Shown: positions 28,267-36,766 of the stretch, piece by piece
How the letters are laid out: every line of letters starts with the position of its first letter
Position numbering within the stretch: the stretch's first letter is position 1
Source of the DNA: Pararhizobium_B sp963760965
GTDB lineage: Bacteria > Pseudomonadota > Alphaproteobacteria > Rhizobiales > Rhizobiaceae
NCBI GenBank assembly: GCA_963760965.1
Contig: CAVXEW010000009.1
Span: 186,001 to 250,000, forward strand
Length of the DNA stretch: 64,000 bases
Direction of reading: 5' to 3'
Program-made: the position numbers and the translations under genes
Notes under the pieces: generated by a model
Seen by the model: the letters and a program-made list of their open reading frames with translations, nothing else
Database searches by the model: none
What the model was told of the DNA's origin: nothing

Positions 28267-29151
28267 GTGACTACCGCAGCGCCACATGTGAAGGGGTTCT
28301 TCGACCCGCGAACCCACTCGGTACAGTACGTCGTCGCCTGCCCGGCGACGAGGCGATGCGCGATCGTCGATCCGGTACTGGATTTCGATCCGAAATCCGG
28401 CGCGACCGGGACCGTTTCGGCAGATGCGATCCTCGAATATGTGCGACGGCAGGAACTAAAGGTGGACTGGATACTCGATACGCATCCGCATGCCGACCAC
28501 TTCTCGGCGGCACGCTACCTCAAGGATGCGACTGGCGCCCCGACAGCCATCGGCGAGAAGGTCGTCGAGGTACAAAGGCTCTGGAAGGATATCTACGACT
28601 GGCCCGACTTCCCGGCCGACGGCTCGCAATGGGACAGGCTCTTCGCCGACGGCGAGACCTTCGCGGTGGGCGAGACGGAGGCCCGCGTCATGTCTTCGCC
28701 GGGCCATACCCTGGCCTCTGTCACCTACGTGATCGGCGACGCCGCCTTCGTGCACGACACTCTCTTCATGCCCGACGGCGGCACCGCGCGCGCGGACTTC
28801 CCCGGCGGCAGCGCCGCGCAGCTGTGGCGCTCGATCCAGGGAATACTGGCGTTGCCGAAGCAGACGCGCGTTTTTACCGGTCACGACTATCAGCCTGGCG
28901 GACGCGAGCCGAAGTGGGAGTCGACCGTCGCCGAGCAGGCCGAAGGCAATATCCACCTGACGCGTGCAAGGGACGAGGCCGGCTATATCGAACTGCGCGA
29001 GAAGCGTGATCGGGAGTTGCCGATGCCGAAGCTCATTCTCCACGCCCTCCAGGTCAACATGAACGGCGGGCGGCTCCCCGAGCCCGAGGCGAACGGCAGA
29101 CGCTACCTGAAGTTTCCTCTGGACGCGCTTGCCGGCGCGGCGTGGGAATAA
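28267..29151 (+). CDS. metallo-beta-lactamase-fold hydrolase, persulfide dioxygenase (ETHE1/SdoA)-like
   Basis: This 294-residue MBL-fold protein resembles iron-dependent persulfide dioxygenases, which oxidise glutathione persulfide to sulfite during sulfide detoxification. Metal ligands are seen in DTHPHADHFSA (His73, His75, Asp77, His78), SSPGHTLAS, VHDTLFMPDGG (Asp) and FTGHDYQPGG. The GTARADFPGGSA segment corresponds to the ETHE1 substrate-side RTDF motif. The GTG at 28267 has GGAG 8 bases upstream. It is the MBL domain alone, without the N-terminal DUF442 domain found in rhizobial Blh proteins. A TSUP permease follows by 79 bp, a frequent pairing thought to export the sulfite produced. 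Confidence 0.85.
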   Translation: MTTAAPHVKGFFDPRTHSVQYVVACPATRRCAIVDPVLDFDPKSGATGTVSADAILEYVRRQELKVDWILDTHPHADHFSAARYLKDATGAPTAIGEKVVEVQRLWKDIYDWPDFPADGSQWDRLFADGETFAVGETEARVMSSPGHTLASVTYVIGDAAFVHDTLFMPDGGTARADFPGGSAAQLWRSIQGILALPKQTRVFTGHDYQPGGREPKWESTVAEQAEGNIHLTRARDEAGYIELREKRDRELPMPKLILHALQVNMNGGRLPEPEANGRRYLKFPLDALAGAAWE

Positions 29152-29230
29152 CCCGAACCGCGCGAGCCACGCCATGCATGAGAAATGGCGGCGGCACGCG
29201 GCCGCCGGCCCCGAGAGGACCCCTTGAGCA

Positions 29231-30016
29231 ATGACACTTGACACATTTCAGTATGTCCTCGGCATCCTGTCCGGAGGACTGGTAGGATTCAGCCTCGGCA
29301 TGTTCGGCGGCGGCGGCTCCATCCTCGCGGTCCCGCTGATGGTCTACGTGGTCGGCGTCCCGAATGCGCACATGGCCATCGGCACGAGCGCCTTCGCCGT
29401 GGCCGCCAACGCCTTCACCAACATGATCAGTCACGCCCGCCTCGGCAACGTGAAGTGGCGCTGTGCGGCGATCTACAGCGTCGCCGGCATCGTCGGTGCG
29501 TTTCTGGGCTCCAGCCTTGGCAAGATCGTCGACGGAAAGCAGCTGCTGCTGCTCTTCGCACTGCTGATGCTCGTGGTCGGTGCGCTCATGTTCCGCAATC
29601 GCGGGCGCGGCGGAGACCCTGCGGCGCAGTGCAACAGGGAAAACGCGCCGAAGGTCCTCGGCTTCGGTGGAGCGACCGGGGCGTTCTCGGGGTTCTTCGG
29701 GATCGGTGGTGGCTTTCTCATCGTCCCTGGACTGATCGCCTCGACCGGAATGCCGATCATCAATGCGATCGGCTCCTCGCTCGTCGCCATCACCGCCTTC
29801 GGTCTGACAACCGCGCTGAATTACGCCGCCTCCGGCCTCGTCGACTGGACGCTGGCGATCGTCTTCGTCGTCGGCGGCGCGGCGGGCGGGGTGCTGGGCT
29901 CCCTTGTCGCCAGACATCTGTCGAGCCGGAAGGGTACCCTGAACGTGCTCTTCGCCGGCCTGATCTTCGTCGTCGCGATCTACATGATCTATCGCAGCGT
30001 GACCGGCATGGCATGA
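29231..30016 (+). CDS. TSUP/TauE-SafE family membrane permease, probable sulfite or sulfonate exporter
   Basis: This 261-residue integral membrane protein has the duplicated TSUP fold. The N-terminal half contains GGLVGFSLGMFGGGGSILAV and MAIGTSAFAVAANAFTNM. The C-terminal half repeats the pattern as GATGAFSGFFGIGGGFLIVP and INAIGSSLVAITAFGLTT. About eight hydrophobic segments are evident. Family members move sulfite, sulfoacetate or similar anions. The ATG at 29231 lies 79 bp behind the persulfide dioxygenase-like gene, so sulfite efflux is a reasonable inference. It ends 73 bp before the convergent HlyD gene, with a hairpin between them. Confidence 0.86.
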   Translation: MTLDTFQYVLGILSGGLVGFSLGMFGGGGSILAVPLMVYVVGVPNAHMAIGTSAFAVAANAFTNMISHARLGNVKWRCAAIYSVAGIVGAFLGSSLGKIVDGKQLLLLFALLMLVVGALMFRNRGRGGDPAAQCNRENAPKVLGFGGATGAFSGFFGIGGGFLIVPGLIASTGMPIINAIGSSLVAITAFGLTTALNYAASGLVDWTLAIVFVVGGAAGGVLGSLVARHLSSRKGTLNVLFAGLIFVVAIYMIYRSVTGMA

Positions 30017-30051
30017 TCGGAGCCGTGCCGGCCGGCCGGCGGAAGGGCCGG

Positions 30052-30069
30052 GGTGCGAAGGATCGCACC
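30052..30069. terminator. hairpin between convergent TSUP and HlyD genes
   Basis: GGTGCGA (30052-30058) and TCGCACC (30063-30069) form a perfect 7-bp stem with a 4-base loop in the 73-bp gap between two convergent stops. There is no T-run on either side, so it is a candidate bidirectional terminator only. Confidence 0.45.
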
Positions 30070-30089
30070 GCCTCGGCGCTGCCTGGCCA

Positions 30090-31316
30090 TCACGACCCGC
30101 TGCTATCTCCCGCCGTCTTGCGCCTCTCGACCAGCTTGCCGTCAGAGACGGAATCACCCGGATAGAGCACGAGAATATCGCCCGCCTTCACTCCGCCGGT
30201 GACTTCCGCGAGGTCACCGTTCATGTGCCCCACTTCGACGCGAACGCGGCGAGCACGACCGTCCTCGACGCGGAAGACCGTCCAGTCGTCACCGGTGCGA
30301 AACAGAGCCCCGAGCGGAACCCTCAGGACGTCGTCCGCGTGCCACGCGACGATCCGGGCGAATACGCGGAAGGCGTCGCCGAGCCGCGGCTCGGGCCGGT
30401 CCAGATCGAGGATCGCATTGACTCGCTGCTCCTCGATCCCGAGCGCCGAGACCTTCGTGAAGCCCGCCGGCTCGACGCGGCGAACCGTCGCCGGAAGGTC
30501 GCGGTCGCCGCCCCATTCCGTGACCAGCGCCTTGCTGCCCGGATGGACCCGCACGGCGTCGCTCGAAAGCAGGTCGACCACGATCTCGAGATCGGCAGGA
30601 TCGCCGACATCCGCCACGACCGTGCCCGCGCCCAGCGCCTGGGCGCTCTTCAGCCGCATCTTCAGAACCTTCCCGTCGACGGGCGACAAAAGGCGGATGC
30701 AGCAGGACCGGCCCTGCGGATTGCCCGCAGTCTGCCCCGGCTGGGCGAGCTTCGCCACCCCGCTTGCCAGTTCCGCCTTGCGCACCTGGATGGAAGCCTC
30801 CGCGCTGCGCAACTGCGCCTCGAGGAGGGCGACGTCGTTCGCCGCCTTCTGAAGCGTGCGGACGGAGACGGTGTTGGTGGCCGCAAGGCGCTCGGCCCGC
30901 GAAAAGTCGGCGCGGGCGAGATCCAGCGCCGTCTGCACCCGCTGGCGCTCGACCTCGGCCACCGCCACCGCCGAGCGCGCCGCTTCGATCGTCGCCTGCA
31001 GTTCGGCGCGGGTGCGCTCGTCGAGGAACGGAGGCGCCAGCGGCCGCACCGTCGCGATCACCGTCTGCCCCTTCCGGACCCTGTCGCCCTCCTGCAGTGT
31101 CGGCCGGTCGAGATGACCGGCGATCGGCGACGAGACCGAATAGACGTTGCGGATGCGCGTCACGCCCTCCTGGTCGATCGTCACGCTCATCGGGCCGCGC
31201 GTCGCGGCGACCGCCTCGATTTCGACCGGCCTTTCCTTCAGTGCCCAGTAGAATCCCCCGCCCACAAGGACGACGACTGCCACGCCAAGAACCGGCCTTG
31301 CCCATCTGCCCCGCAT
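30090..31316 (-). CDS. HlyD/DevB-like periplasmic adaptor of an ABC exporter
   Basis: This 408-residue membrane-fusion protein has one N-terminal membrane anchor (VLGVAVVVLVGGGFYWAL) and a periplasmic barrel-sandwich domain: VYSVSSPIAGHLDRPTLQEG in the first half and RLLSPVDGKVLKMRLKSAQA in the second. Between them is a coiled-coil hairpin rich in Ala/Glu/Arg (about residues 95-190), and a beta-barrel domain follows. It is the third gene of an ATPase-permease-adaptor operon, the DevBCA-like arrangement that exports lipids or glycolipids with an outer-membrane channel. The ATG at 31316 is preceded by GAGGGAG; a GTG two codons upstream overlaps the permease stop. The cargo is unknown. Confidence 0.85.
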   Translation of the reverse strand: MRGRWARPVLGVAVVVLVGGGFYWALKERPVEIEAVAATRGPMSVTIDQEGVTRIRNVYSVSSPIAGHLDRPTLQEGDRVRKGQTVIATVRPLAPPFLDERTRAELQATIEAARSAVAVAEVERQRVQTALDLARADFSRAERLAATNTVSVRTLQKAANDVALLEAQLRSAEASIQVRKAELASGVAKLAQPGQTAGNPQGRSCCIRLLSPVDGKVLKMRLKSAQALGAGTVVADVGDPADLEIVVDLLSSDAVRVHPGSKALVTEWGGDRDLPATVRRVEPAGFTKVSALGIEEQRVNAILDLDRPEPRLGDAFRVFARIVAWHADDVLRVPLGALFRTGDDWTVFRVEDGRARRVRVEVGHMNGDLAEVTGGVKAGDILVLYPGDSVSDGKLVERRKTAGDSSGS

Positions 31317-31318
31317 CT

Positions 31319-33685
31319 TCACTCCCTCGATTTCAAGACGCGCACCAGATCGAGCCGATCGATCCGGCGCCTTACCAATAGTCCGGAGACGACAGCCGCG
31401 AAGAGGACCACGAGGCTCGCCGTGGCGAAGGTGGTGCTGCTCACCACGAGAGGCACCCGGAAGAGGTCGCTTTCGAAGCCTTGCGTCACCGACCAGGAGA
31501 ACAGATAGCCGAGCCCCCAGCCGATCGGCTGAGCCGCCAGCACGATGACGGCGAGCTCGATCGTCAGGACCGAGGCGACCTCGCCACGGGTGAAGCCGAG
31601 TACCCGGAGGCTCGCGAGTTCCCTCGCCCGCTCCGACAGCTGGATGCGGGCGAAGTTGTAGACGACGCCGAAGGTGATGATCACCGCAAGCGCGATATAG
31701 ACGGTGGTCATTATGGAGATGTTCTGGTCGATCGTTTCGCGAAAGCGCTTGCGCGACAGTTTGAGCAAGGCGACGGAGGCGGCTTCCGGCGTGCTCTTGA
31801 CGGCTTCGTAGAATGCCTGCAGCCGATCCCCGTCAAGCCGCACCCGCGCGCCGGACAAACGGGGTCCGTCGGCGATCAGCCGGTCGAGCGCATCCTGGCG
31901 CATGGCTACCGTCAGGCCGATGAAGCTCTGGATGATCTCGGTCACGGGCACTTCCACCATGCGACCGTCGCGCTCGACCAGTTCCATCCTCACTCTCTCG
32001 CCCGCCCGCAGGTGAAGCAGGTCGGCGACGCGCTGCGAGACCACAAGCCCCTCCCGCGGAGGCCTCACCGCGTCGAGACGCACGTCGAGGAGCCGCGCCA
32101 GGTCCGATTTCGGCGGATAGCCCGACACCGTCAGCCGACGCGAGCGATGGCCATGGTGCAGGACGACCGGCACCGACCGGAGAGGCTCGACCGCGAGCAC
32201 GCCCGGCATCGCCGCCACGGCCTGCGCGGCCCCCGGCCCGAGTTCGCGCGAGAAATAGATCGTCGCATCCTGCCGCTCGGTACGGAAGAAGATGGTGTCT
32301 ATCATGAAGCCGACGGAGTCCGACGAGAACATGGCCGTCACGAGCAGGGCGACCGAGAGCGACGTGCCGAAGATCGTCAGCAGGGTGCGCAGCGGCCACC
32401 GGATGAGGTGACGCAGCGCCATCGTCGTGAGCTCCGAGAAGACGCGATGGAACAGCGAACCCGCCGAGAGGATGCTGTGATAGCGCGTCGGCGCCGGCGG
32501 ACGCATAGCGACGGCGGGCGACAGCGCGAGAACCCCCGAGAGCGCCCGCAGGGCACCCGCCATCGCGGCGGCGACCACCGCGGTGCCGGCGATCGCATAG
32601 AGATCCGTGCTCTGCCGGAAAACCAGGAAGGGGAAGGAGTAGAAGCGCCCGTACAGCACCGTCAGGCCATGGCCGAGCCGCTCGCCCGCGAAGCTGCCGA
32701 TGAGCAGGCCGGCCAGTGCGATGACGACGACGAGCTTGGCGTAGTGCCATCCGATGGCACTGCCCGAGTAGCCCACCGCCTTGAGCAGGCCGATCTGCTC
32801 GCGCTCCAGCGCGATGAGCCGCGACATCACCATGTTGACGAGAAAGGCCGATACGAAAAGGAAAATCGGCGGAACGATGAACGCCATGGCGCGCAGTTGC
32901 GTCAGCTCGCTGTCCAGGAAAGCGTTCGAAATCTGGTCTTTGCGCCCGAACGCCCCGGTTCCCCCGTACGGCCTGAGTATCCTGTCGATTTCGGAGATGG
33001 CCTGCCGTTCGTCTGTTCCCCTCGCAAGGATCGCGACCAGATCGTTGAACGCCCCCTGCATGTCCAGCGTGCCTTCCAGCGCGCTCCGCCGCATGAAGAA
33101 CGCGCCGAAGCGGCGCGGGTCAGGCACCATGTCGCCGGGACCGATCGCGTAGACATATTCCGGCGACAGGACGATTCCGGAGACGCGCAGCAATCGCCTC
33201 TTGCCGTTCATGATCGCGTGAAAAGTGTCGCCCGGATGCAGGTGATGGGCGCTCGCGAACGGCGCGGATACCGCCACGGCGTCCGGATGGCCGAGATCCG
33301 GAAGCCGCCCGGCGCGCAGGTAGAGCCGGTTGACGCTCGCATCCCCGAGGTCCGGGATCGAGACCGCTATGCCCGTGCCGGGCTCGGCCATGCCGGGCAT
33401 GTCGAGGAGTACGCGCTCGACAAGCCTGAGCTCGACCGCCGCCATTCCGGGAACGGACAGAAGTCGCTCCCTGAGACGGAGCGGCGCCCGGTTGACACTC
33501 GCGAAAAGCGTCGCGAAGCGATAGCGGTCGTAGAAGGCCGCACGGGTCTGGTCCAGCGAGCGATAGGCGCCGAGGGCAAGGATCATCGTGGCGACGCCGC
33601 AGGCCATCACAAGCGCAATGGCGAGCCCCTGCGCCCATAGGCGCGCAAGGTCTCGCAGGAGCTTGCGGTCGAGGACCGACAGCAT
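31319..33685 (-). CDS. FtsX/DevC-type ABC permease with duplicated FtsX domains
   Basis: This 788-residue permease has two FtsX/MacB-like units. Each has a membrane helix, a periplasmic domain and a C-terminal three-helix block. Visible helices include LAIALVMACGVATMILALGA, MAFIVPPIFLFVSAFLVNMV and LAVIITFGVVYNFARIQLSE. The sequences ERARELASLRVLGFTRGEVA and LEREQIGLLKAVGYSGSAIG are the two conserved post-helix loops that contact the ATPase. It overlaps the upstream ATPase gene (TGATG at 33683-33687) and abuts the adaptor gene downstream, so the three are one operon. It is expected to extract or extrude lipophilic cargo. Confidence 0.87.
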   Translation of the reverse strand: MLSVLDRKLLRDLARLWAQGLAIALVMACGVATMILALGAYRSLDQTRAAFYDRYRFATLFASVNRAPLRLRERLLSVPGMAAVELRLVERVLLDMPGMAEPGTGIAVSIPDLGDASVNRLYLRAGRLPDLGHPDAVAVSAPFASAHHLHPGDTFHAIMNGKRRLLRVSGIVLSPEYVYAIGPGDMVPDPRRFGAFFMRRSALEGTLDMQGAFNDLVAILARGTDERQAISEIDRILRPYGGTGAFGRKDQISNAFLDSELTQLRAMAFIVPPIFLFVSAFLVNMVMSRLIALEREQIGLLKAVGYSGSAIGWHYAKLVVVIALAGLLIGSFAGERLGHGLTVLYGRFYSFPFLVFRQSTDLYAIAGTAVVAAAMAGALRALSGVLALSPAVAMRPPAPTRYHSILSAGSLFHRVFSELTTMALRHLIRWPLRTLLTIFGTSLSVALLVTAMFSSDSVGFMIDTIFFRTERQDATIYFSRELGPGAAQAVAAMPGVLAVEPLRSVPVVLHHGHRSRRLTVSGYPPKSDLARLLDVRLDAVRPPREGLVVSQRVADLLHLRAGERVRMELVERDGRMVEVPVTEIIQSFIGLTVAMRQDALDRLIADGPRLSGARVRLDGDRLQAFYEAVKSTPEAASVALLKLSRKRFRETIDQNISIMTTVYIALAVIITFGVVYNFARIQLSERARELASLRVLGFTRGEVASVLTIELAVIVLAAQPIGWGLGYLFSWSVTQGFESDLFRVPLVVSSTTFATASLVVLFAAVVSGLLVRRRIDRLDLVRVLKSRE

Positions 33686-34404
33686 CACCAGGCCACCTGC
33701 TCGGGAGCGATGCGGGTTTCGTTGACCACGCACTCGACGATTTTCCCGTCAACGAAGGAAAACACGCGGTGGGCGATCTGCCGGATGCCCGCATTGTGTG
33801 TGATGATTGCGATCGTCGTTCCGAGTTCGGCGTTGATGTGGGTCAGGGCTTCAAGGACGACGACACCCGTGTGAGAGTCGAGCGCGCCGGTGGGCTCGTC
33901 GCACAACAGCACCTCCGGCCGCTTGACGATCGCGCGTGCGATCGCCACCCGCTGCTGCTCTCCGCCGGAGAGCTGCGCCGGGAAATGGTCCATGCGTTCC
34001 TGCAGCTGCACCATGGCGAGAGCATCCCGCGGCGACATCGGCCGCGGCGCGATCTCGGCGACAAGCGCGACGTTCTCGAGTGCCGTCAGGCTCGGAATGA
34101 GATTGTAGAACTGGAAGACGAAGCCGACGTGGTCGCGCCGGAACCGCGTCAGCTGGCGCTCCGACATCGCCGTGAGGTCCGCACCGCGAAACAGCACGCT
34201 GCCCGACGATGCACGGTCGAGCCCGCCGAGAATGTTGAGAAGCGTGGACTTTCCGCTTCCAGACGGTCCGAGCAGCACCGTCAGTTCGCCTTCGAAGAGA
34301 TCGAGGTCGACGCCGCGCAGCGCCTGCACCTCCACTAAACCCGTCCGGTAGCTCTTCGTCAGCCCGCGAGCGCGGAAGACTGCCTGCGGCGAGACGCTGT
34401 CCAC
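33685..34404 (-). CDS. ABC exporter ATPase, LolD/MacB/DevA type
   Basis: This 239-residue ATPase shows Walker A GPSGSGKSTLLN, the Q-loop FVFQFYNLIPSLTALENV, signature LSGGEQQRVAIARAI, Walker B VLLCDEPTGALD and switch TIAIITHNAGI. The LNILGGLD segment after Walker A is typical of the LolD/MacB/DevA subfamily that pairs with FtsX-type permeases. It is first in the three-gene exporter operon and its stop overlaps the permease start. It starts 31 bp after the end of the CBS gene and may be transcribed from the upstream phasin/CBS promoter. Confidence 0.92.
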   Translation of the reverse strand: MDSVSPQAVFRARGLTKSYRTGLVEVQALRGVDLDLFEGELTVLLGPSGSGKSTLLNILGGLDRASSGSVLFRGADLTAMSERQLTRFRRDHVGFVFQFYNLIPSLTALENVALVAEIAPRPMSPRDALAMVQLQERMDHFPAQLSGGEQQRVAIARAIVKRPEVLLCDEPTGALDSHTGVVVLEALTHINAELGTTIAIITHNAGIRQIAHRVFSFVDGKIVECVVNETRIAPEQVAW

Positions 34405-34435
34405 GATGTTTCACTCCGCGCCGCAGGCATCTGCT

Positions 34436-34855
34436 CTACTTGTGGTGCTCGGCCACCGCCCTGAGCACCTCCCCCGCCAGTTCGCGGGCCGCCTTGTGCG
34501 AGATGTCTCCGAGGCTCAGCATCCCGACCATGCGCTTGTCGTCGTCGAGCACCGGCAAGCGACGGATCTTGTGCTCTTCCATCAGCCGGACGGCGTCTTC
34601 GAGCGTCTCCTCGGTTCGGCAGTAGATGATCCCCCGCGTCATCACTTCCTCGGCGCTGATTGCGGAGGGATCCTTGCCTTCGGCAAGCACCCGGGTTGCC
34701 AGGTCCCGGTCGGTGATCATCCCGATCAGGCGGTCCCGCCTGCCGACGGGCACCGCGCCGATGTCCTTGTCGCGCATGCGCCTTGCGACGTCGATCGCCT
34801 TTGCATCGGCCTCCACCCACTCCACCCCCTGGTGCATTGCATCGGTAATCCTCAT
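34436..34855 (-). CDS. CBS-pair protein
   Basis: This 139-residue protein is essentially one Bateman module. CBS1 spans about residues 5-60 (AMHQGVEWVEADAKAIDVAR ... RLIGMITDRDLATRV) and CBS2 about 70-125 (VMTRGIIYCRTEETLEDAVR ... RMVGMLSLGDISHKA). Stand-alone CBS pairs usually sense adenine nucleotides and modulate partner proteins or redox state. AGGGAGCGAACC precedes the ATG. It lies 92 bp downstream of the phasin gene. A degenerate Fnr-like palindrome is centred 65 bp upstream. The partner is unknown; a second CBS protein (with BON) lies at 6955-7662. Confidence 0.9.
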   Translation of the reverse strand: MRITDAMHQGVEWVEADAKAIDVARRMRDKDIGAVPVGRRDRLIGMITDRDLATRVLAEGKDPSAISAEEVMTRGIIYCRTEETLEDAVRLMEEHKIRRLPVLDDDKRMVGMLSLGDISHKAARELAGEVLRAVAEHHK

Positions 34856-34912
34856 GGTTCGCTCCCTGAAGCTGAAGTACGAGATCGCCCCCGAAACCGC
34901 CGGGACCAGTCC

Positions 34913-34926
34913 TTGACCGGCGTCGG
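34913..34926. promoter_or_regulatory. degenerate Fnr/FixK-like half-palindrome upstream of the CBS gene
   Basis: TTGACCGGCGTCGG has a perfect left half and two mismatches in the right half. Its centre is about 65 bp upstream of the ATG at 34855, matching the spacing of the strong sites. Confidence 0.3.
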
Positions 34927-34947
34927 CGGCGGCGCTGCAATGCTGGA

Positions 34948-35331
34948 TCAGGCCGCTCCGCGGCGCGCCGCCCCGGCTTGGCCCATCGTCTCCTGCGCGA
35001 TCTCGGCTGCGGTCGCCTGGGCCGCCCTGGTGTTCAGCGAGGCAAGCTTCCCCGCCTCGTCGGAATATTCGTCGAGCGCCTTCTGCCAGAAGTCGGAATA
35101 GACGCCCAGCATCTCCCCGAAATCCCTGCTCGCGGCCATGCGTGCGACGAGGTCCGCATCGCGGTTCAATCTGTGCTTCACGAAGTCGACGGCTTCGATG
35201 TTGCAGTCGATCACGGCCTTCGCCGCGTGCGCCTGGAGCCGTGCCATGGATGCAGCGAATTGCTGTGCCGTCTCGAAGGACGGATTGCCGAAACCGGTGT
35301 TCTTCCATGTCATGGAGCTTGCCTTGCTCAT
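34948..35331 (-). CDS. phasin family protein (PHB granule-associated)
   Basis: This 127-residue, mostly helical protein has the Phasin_2-like pattern: SFETAQQFAASMARLQAHAA, KHRLNRDADLVARMAASRDF and YSDFWQKALDEYSDEAGKLA. Phasins coat polyhydroxybutyrate granules and control their size. An Ala-rich C-terminal tail (TRAAQATAAEIAQETMGQAG) completes it. AAGGGA precedes the ATG by 8 bases. It is divergent from the MacA-like gene with a full-match Fnr-type box between them, centred 79 bp upstream. It therefore pairs with phaC (2168-3928), which lies behind the same kind of site 30 kb away. Confidence 0.87.
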   Translation of the reverse strand: MSKASSMTWKNTGFGNPSFETAQQFAASMARLQAHAAKAVIDCNIEAVDFVKHRLNRDADLVARMAASRDFGEMLGVYSDFWQKALDEYSDEAGKLASLNTRAAQATAAEIAQETMGQAGAARRGAA

Positions 35332-35403
35332 ATCGGGTTCCCTTCGAACGATCTGATACCCCGAAGCCCGCAGCCACAGTGCTCGGCGCGCAGGCGAGCG
35401 GCA

Positions 35404-35417
35404 TTGACATCGATCAA
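35404..35417. promoter_or_regulatory. Fnr/FixK-type box between phasin and MacA-like genes
   Basis: TTGACATCGATCAA is a full match. Its centre is about 79 bp upstream of the phasin ATG and 68 bp upstream of the MacA-like ATG, so it could serve either direction with a 26-38 base leader. Confidence 0.75.
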
Positions 35418-35477
35418 CGGAAAGCCGCCCCGGATGCGGCATTGTGCGCCGAACTGCCGCCACAGCGAAGAACCGCC

Positions 35478-36758
35478 ATGACAGTCCATGCCAAGTATGT
35501 CCCCTCCCCGGAGGTCGCGGCCACCCTCGGTGGCGGCGGTTCGTCGGGCCGCCGCCGCGCACGCCGGGTTCTGGCCGCGCTCGTGGTCCTGATCGCAGCT
35601 GCCGGCGGCGCCTGGTTCTATCTCGCGGGAAGCCCAGAGGGAAATTCTGTTCGCTACGTCACGCAGCAGATACGACGCGGCGACCTGACGGAAACCGTAA
35701 CCGCGACCGGGACCGTCCAGCCCACCAACAAGGTGGAAATTTCGAGCGAGCTTTCCGGCACGGTTCGCAAGGTGCTCGCCGACTACAACGACCACGTCAA
35801 GGCCGGCGAGGTACTGGCCGTGCTCGACACGGATCGCCTGACGGCCGCCGTCCGGCGCTCCCGTGCTGCCCTCGCCGTCAAGCAGGCGGCCGTCCAGCAG
35901 GCCGAAGCCACTCTTCTCCAGGCCAGTCAGGCCTACGACCGCTCGAAGGCCCTGATAGAGAAGGACATCGTTTCCCGCTCCTCCAGCGACGCCGCCATCG
36001 CCGACTACAGGCGGGCCGAGGCCGGAGTGGCCGTCGCAAGGGCCGACGTCAAGGCGGCCGAGGCGGACCTCGCGGCGGACGAGACCAACCTTCGGAAGGC
36101 GACCATCGTCTCCCCGATCGACGGCATCGTCATGAGCCGCTCGGTGGAGGCGGGCCAGACAGTCGCGTCTTCCCTGCAGGCCCCGGTCCTTTTCACCATA
36201 GCCGAGAACCTCGCCTCCATGCAGCTGGAGGTCGACGTCGACGAGGCGGATGTCGGCGACGTCAAGGCGGGTCAGTCGGCAAGCTTCACCGTCGAGGCCT
36301 ATCGCGAGCGCCGCTTTCCGGCGAAGGTCACGATGGTGCGCGTCGCCCCGGCGACAATCAACGGCGTCGTGACCTACACTGCCGTGCTGACGCTGGACAA
36401 TTCCGAACTCCTTCTGCGCCCCGGCATGACGGCAACCGCCGACATCGTGGTCAAGCAGGTGAAGGACGCCCTGCTCGTTCCAAACGCCGCGCTCAGGTAT
36501 TCGCCGCCTGCAGAGGAACGTTCGGCCAGCCGCAGCGGCGGAATGATGAGCCTGCTTCTGCCGCGACCGCGCGGGACGCATGTCGCCCGCCCGGCCGAGA
36601 CGGCGGACGGCGAGCGCACGATCTATGCTCTGGTGGACGGCAAGCCGAAACCAGTCGGGCTGCGCACAGGCGCCACCGACGGCACATGGACGGAAGTTCT
36701 CGGCGGCTCTCTCGCCGCGGGGACTGCAGTCATCACCGGCTCGTCCGCGGGGAACTAG
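35478..36758 (+). CDS. MacA-like periplasmic adaptor of a tripartite ABC exporter
   Basis: This 426-residue membrane-fusion protein has an N-terminal anchor (VLAALVVLIAAAGGAWFYLA) and the MacA opening TETVTATGTVQPTNKVEISS. The lipoyl halves are VLADYNDHVKAGEVLAVLDT and TIVSPIDGIVMSRSVEAGQT, separated by a coiled coil (about residues 115-215). The beta-barrel domain contains LRPGMTATADIVVKQVKDAL, and a membrane-proximal domain completes it. A stretch at about 340-375 (SRSGGMMSLLLPRPRGTHVA) interrupts the usual MacA sequence. It starts a three-gene operon with an ATPase 8 bp downstream and a permease. The family exports macrolides, haem-like compounds, lipoproteins or siderophores. Cargo unknown. 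Confidence 0.88.
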   Translation: MTVHAKYVPSPEVAATLGGGGSSGRRRARRVLAALVVLIAAAGGAWFYLAGSPEGNSVRYVTQQIRRGDLTETVTATGTVQPTNKVEISSELSGTVRKVLADYNDHVKAGEVLAVLDTDRLTAAVRRSRAALAVKQAAVQQAEATLLQASQAYDRSKALIEKDIVSRSSSDAAIADYRRAEAGVAVARADVKAAEADLAADETNLRKATIVSPIDGIVMSRSVEAGQTVASSLQAPVLFTIAENLASMQLEVDVDEADVGDVKAGQSASFTVEAYRERRFPAKVTMVRVAPATINGVVTYTAVLTLDNSELLLRPGMTATADIVVKQVKDALLVPNAALRYSPPAEERSASRSGGMMSLLLPRPRGTHVARPAETADGERTIYALVDGKPKPVGLRTGATDGTWTEVLGGSLAAGTAVITGSSAGN

Positions 36759-36766
36759 GTGCGGGC

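Noticed and set aside
31481..33640. A 719-residue open frame opposite the FtsX-type permease
   Set aside because: Antisense shadow: composition is Arg/His/Asp-rich without motifs, while the other strand encodes a clear permease.
35142..35477. An N-terminal extension of the MacA-like protein upstream of 35478
   Set aside because: The extra residues overlap the phasin gene antisense and lack similarity to adaptors. The anchor helix begins normally after the ATG at 35478.
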